Source: SIG452 sp045541975
GTDB lineage: Bacteria > Bacillota > Clostridia > UMGS1840
Assembly (NCBI GenBank): GCA_045541975.1
Contig: JAZQKB010000037.1
Location: forward strand, 124,001-188,000
DNA: 64,000 nt
Reading direction: 5' to 3'
Under the pieces are notes generated by a model. The model did no database searches, was not told where the DNA came from, and was given only the letters and a program-made list of their open reading frames with translations. Shown in pieces: positions 63,493 through 64,000 of this stretch (position 1 is its first letter; every line of letters begins with the position of its first letter). Position numbers and translations under genes: made by a program.

Positions 63493-63771
63493 ATGAACTT
63501 TGAAGCATTAGGAATGGTTGAAACCAGAGGTTTAGTAGCTGCAATCGAAGCAGCTGATGCAATGGTAAAAGCAGCTAACGTTACCTTAATCGGTACTGAA
63601 AAAATCGGTTCCGGTTTAGTAAGCGTTATGGTTAGAGGAGACGTTGGTGCAGTAAAATCTGCTACCGAAGCTGGCGCTGAAGCTGCTGCAAGACTGGGCG
63701 AAATCGTTGCTGTTCACGTTATTCCGAGACCGCACGGTGATGTAGAAAAAATTCTGCCCCAGATTAAATAA
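63493..63771 (+). CDS. BMC shell protein, PduA/PduJ-like, second copy
   Basis: The 92-aa paralogue of the gene at 62809, with the same KIGSG pore loop. Six residues differ, four conservatively (V/I, A/S, Q/E, L/I). The start is ATG 63493, seven bases after GGAGGT; an ATG at 63478 lies upstream of that ribosome-binding site. PduA and PduJ pairs of this type are common in PDU loci. Confidence 0.93.
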   Translation: MNFEALGMVETRGLVAAIEAADAMVKAANVTLIGTEKIGSGLVSVMVRGDVGAVKSATEAGAEAAARLGEIVAVHVIPRPHGDVEKILPQIK

Positions 63772-63790
63772 TTGCATAATTAGAAACCAA

Positions 63791-63832
63791 TTGCAGGCGG
63801 TACACGGCACATAGCCGTGTGCCGCAATGCAA
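63791..63832 (+). promoter_or_regulatory. Strong intercistronic hairpin downstream of the last shell gene
   Basis: GCGGTACACGGC (63797-63808), loop ACATA, GCCGTGTGCCGC (63814-63825), extended by TTGCA/TGCAA flanks. It is followed by a run of A, not T, so it is not an intrinsic terminator on this strand. Likely an mRNA-stability element. Confidence 0.6.
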
Positions 63833-63951
63833 AAAAACAAATGGTGATCATAAAGAATCAGTTTGTTCTTTTGGGTTGCACCCTTGAACCTAAACGAATG
63901 AACTGAACTCTCATCGTTTTTTCAAATGATTTCAGAAAGGTTGTGGAAATT

Positions 63952-64000
63952 TTGGAACGTGAAAAAATTGTTAGTGAAGTTGTAAAACAAGTATTAGCAA
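63952..64000 (+). CDS. 5' end of a further BMC cargo gene, truncated by window edge
   Basis: Only 16 codons are seen. From TTG 63952 the peptide MEREKIVSEVVKQVLA matches the encapsulation-peptide pattern of the alcohol dehydrogenase (EKAIESIVKQVL). An upstream in-frame GTG at 63943 is also possible; AGAAAGG lies before both. The enzyme itself is outside the window. Confidence 0.6.
   Translation, partial: MEREKIVSEVVKQVLA

Larger units (their letters stand above)
62809..63771 (+). repeat. Direct duplication of PduA/J-like shell genes
   Basis: The 279-bp genes at 62809-63087 and 63493-63771 differ at about 30 positions. Only one difference falls in the first 96 bp and about 23 fall in the last 96 bp, so similarity declines 5' to 3'. 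The shell gene at 63172 sits between the copies. Confidence 0.8.

Noticed and set aside
63772..63951. 21-codon frame starting at ATG 63841 before the last gene
   Set aside because: No ribosome-binding site, short, and follows a structured intercistronic hairpin.

Overview
The window looks like chromosome of an anaerobic, endospore-forming low-GC Gram-positive bacterium of the class Clostridia. The evidence is a clostridial Rnf operon (C-D-G-E-A-B order), a PrkC/PrpC kinase-phosphatase pair followed by rsgA-rpe-thiN-spoVM as in Bacillus and Clostridia, SpoVM, a sigma-H-type factor, a BofC-like protein, HemZ, DivIVA/SepF, and frequent GTG/TTG starts with strong Shine-Dalgarno sequences. I cannot name the genus. 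No rRNA, tRNA, CRISPR array, IS element or complete prophage was seen.

Layout. (1) 1-8275: 3' end of a TPR protein, then purL, a purine nucleoside phosphorylase, an S-adenosylhomocysteine hydrolase and a VanW-family envelope protein. (2) 8306-13165: the six-gene rnf operon (ferredoxin:NAD+ oxidoreductase/ion pump). (3) 13202-19534: rlmN-prpC-prkC-rsgA-rpe-thiN, a strong terminator, then a two-gene cassette with a 58-aa membrane peptide and the 24-aa SpoVM. (4) 19598-26654: clpC, then an MBL-fold hydrolase, hemZ, inorganic pyrophosphatase, PPi-type phosphofructokinase and a methyltransferase. (5) 26658-39113: miaB-mutS-mutL-miaA, an HlyD-like membrane protein, yggS-sepF-ylmH-divIVA-lspA-rluD and a hotdog thioesterase. 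(6) 39170-42527 on the minus strand: mscL, murJ, citrate synthase. (7) 42759-47871: lepB-rbgA-rnhB-yraN, a QueG-like Fe-S protein, a Gfo/Idh oxidoreductase and a YbaK-type deacylase. (8) 47878-50409: an accessory insert with a HEPN-like protein and a DUF4041/T5orf172 (GIY-YIG-like) protein, flanked by short repeats and a hairpin-rich non-coding block. (9) 50410-52353: a small secreted protein and, on the minus strand, a zinc-ribbon protein, a sigma-H-like factor and a BofC-like protein.

(10) 52692-64000 is the most distinctive part: a bacterial microcompartment (BMC) operon that continues past the window. A perfect-consensus promoter (TTGACA-17-TATAAT) preceded by phased A-tracts drives a class II sugar-phosphate aldolase, B12-dependent diol dehydratase (pduC, D, E), its reactivase (pduG), a PduO-type adenosyltransferase fused to a GlcG/HbpS domain, CoA-acylating aldehyde dehydrogenase (pduP), a zinc alcohol dehydrogenase, four BMC shell proteins and the start of another tagged cargo gene. 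Five to six cargo proteins carry amphipathic encapsulation peptides. The inferred pathway is deoxysugar phosphate (fuculose-1-P or rhamnulose-1-P) to lactaldehyde, to 1,2-propanediol, to propionaldehyde, to propionyl-CoA. If the alcohol dehydrogenase reduces lactaldehyde, its NADH use balances NADH made by PduP inside the shell. One shell protein ends in a basic tail with an AT-hook-like RGRP core. The HEPN/DUF4041 pair and this aldolase-plus-B12-dehydratase BMC are the best candidates for unusual biology here.
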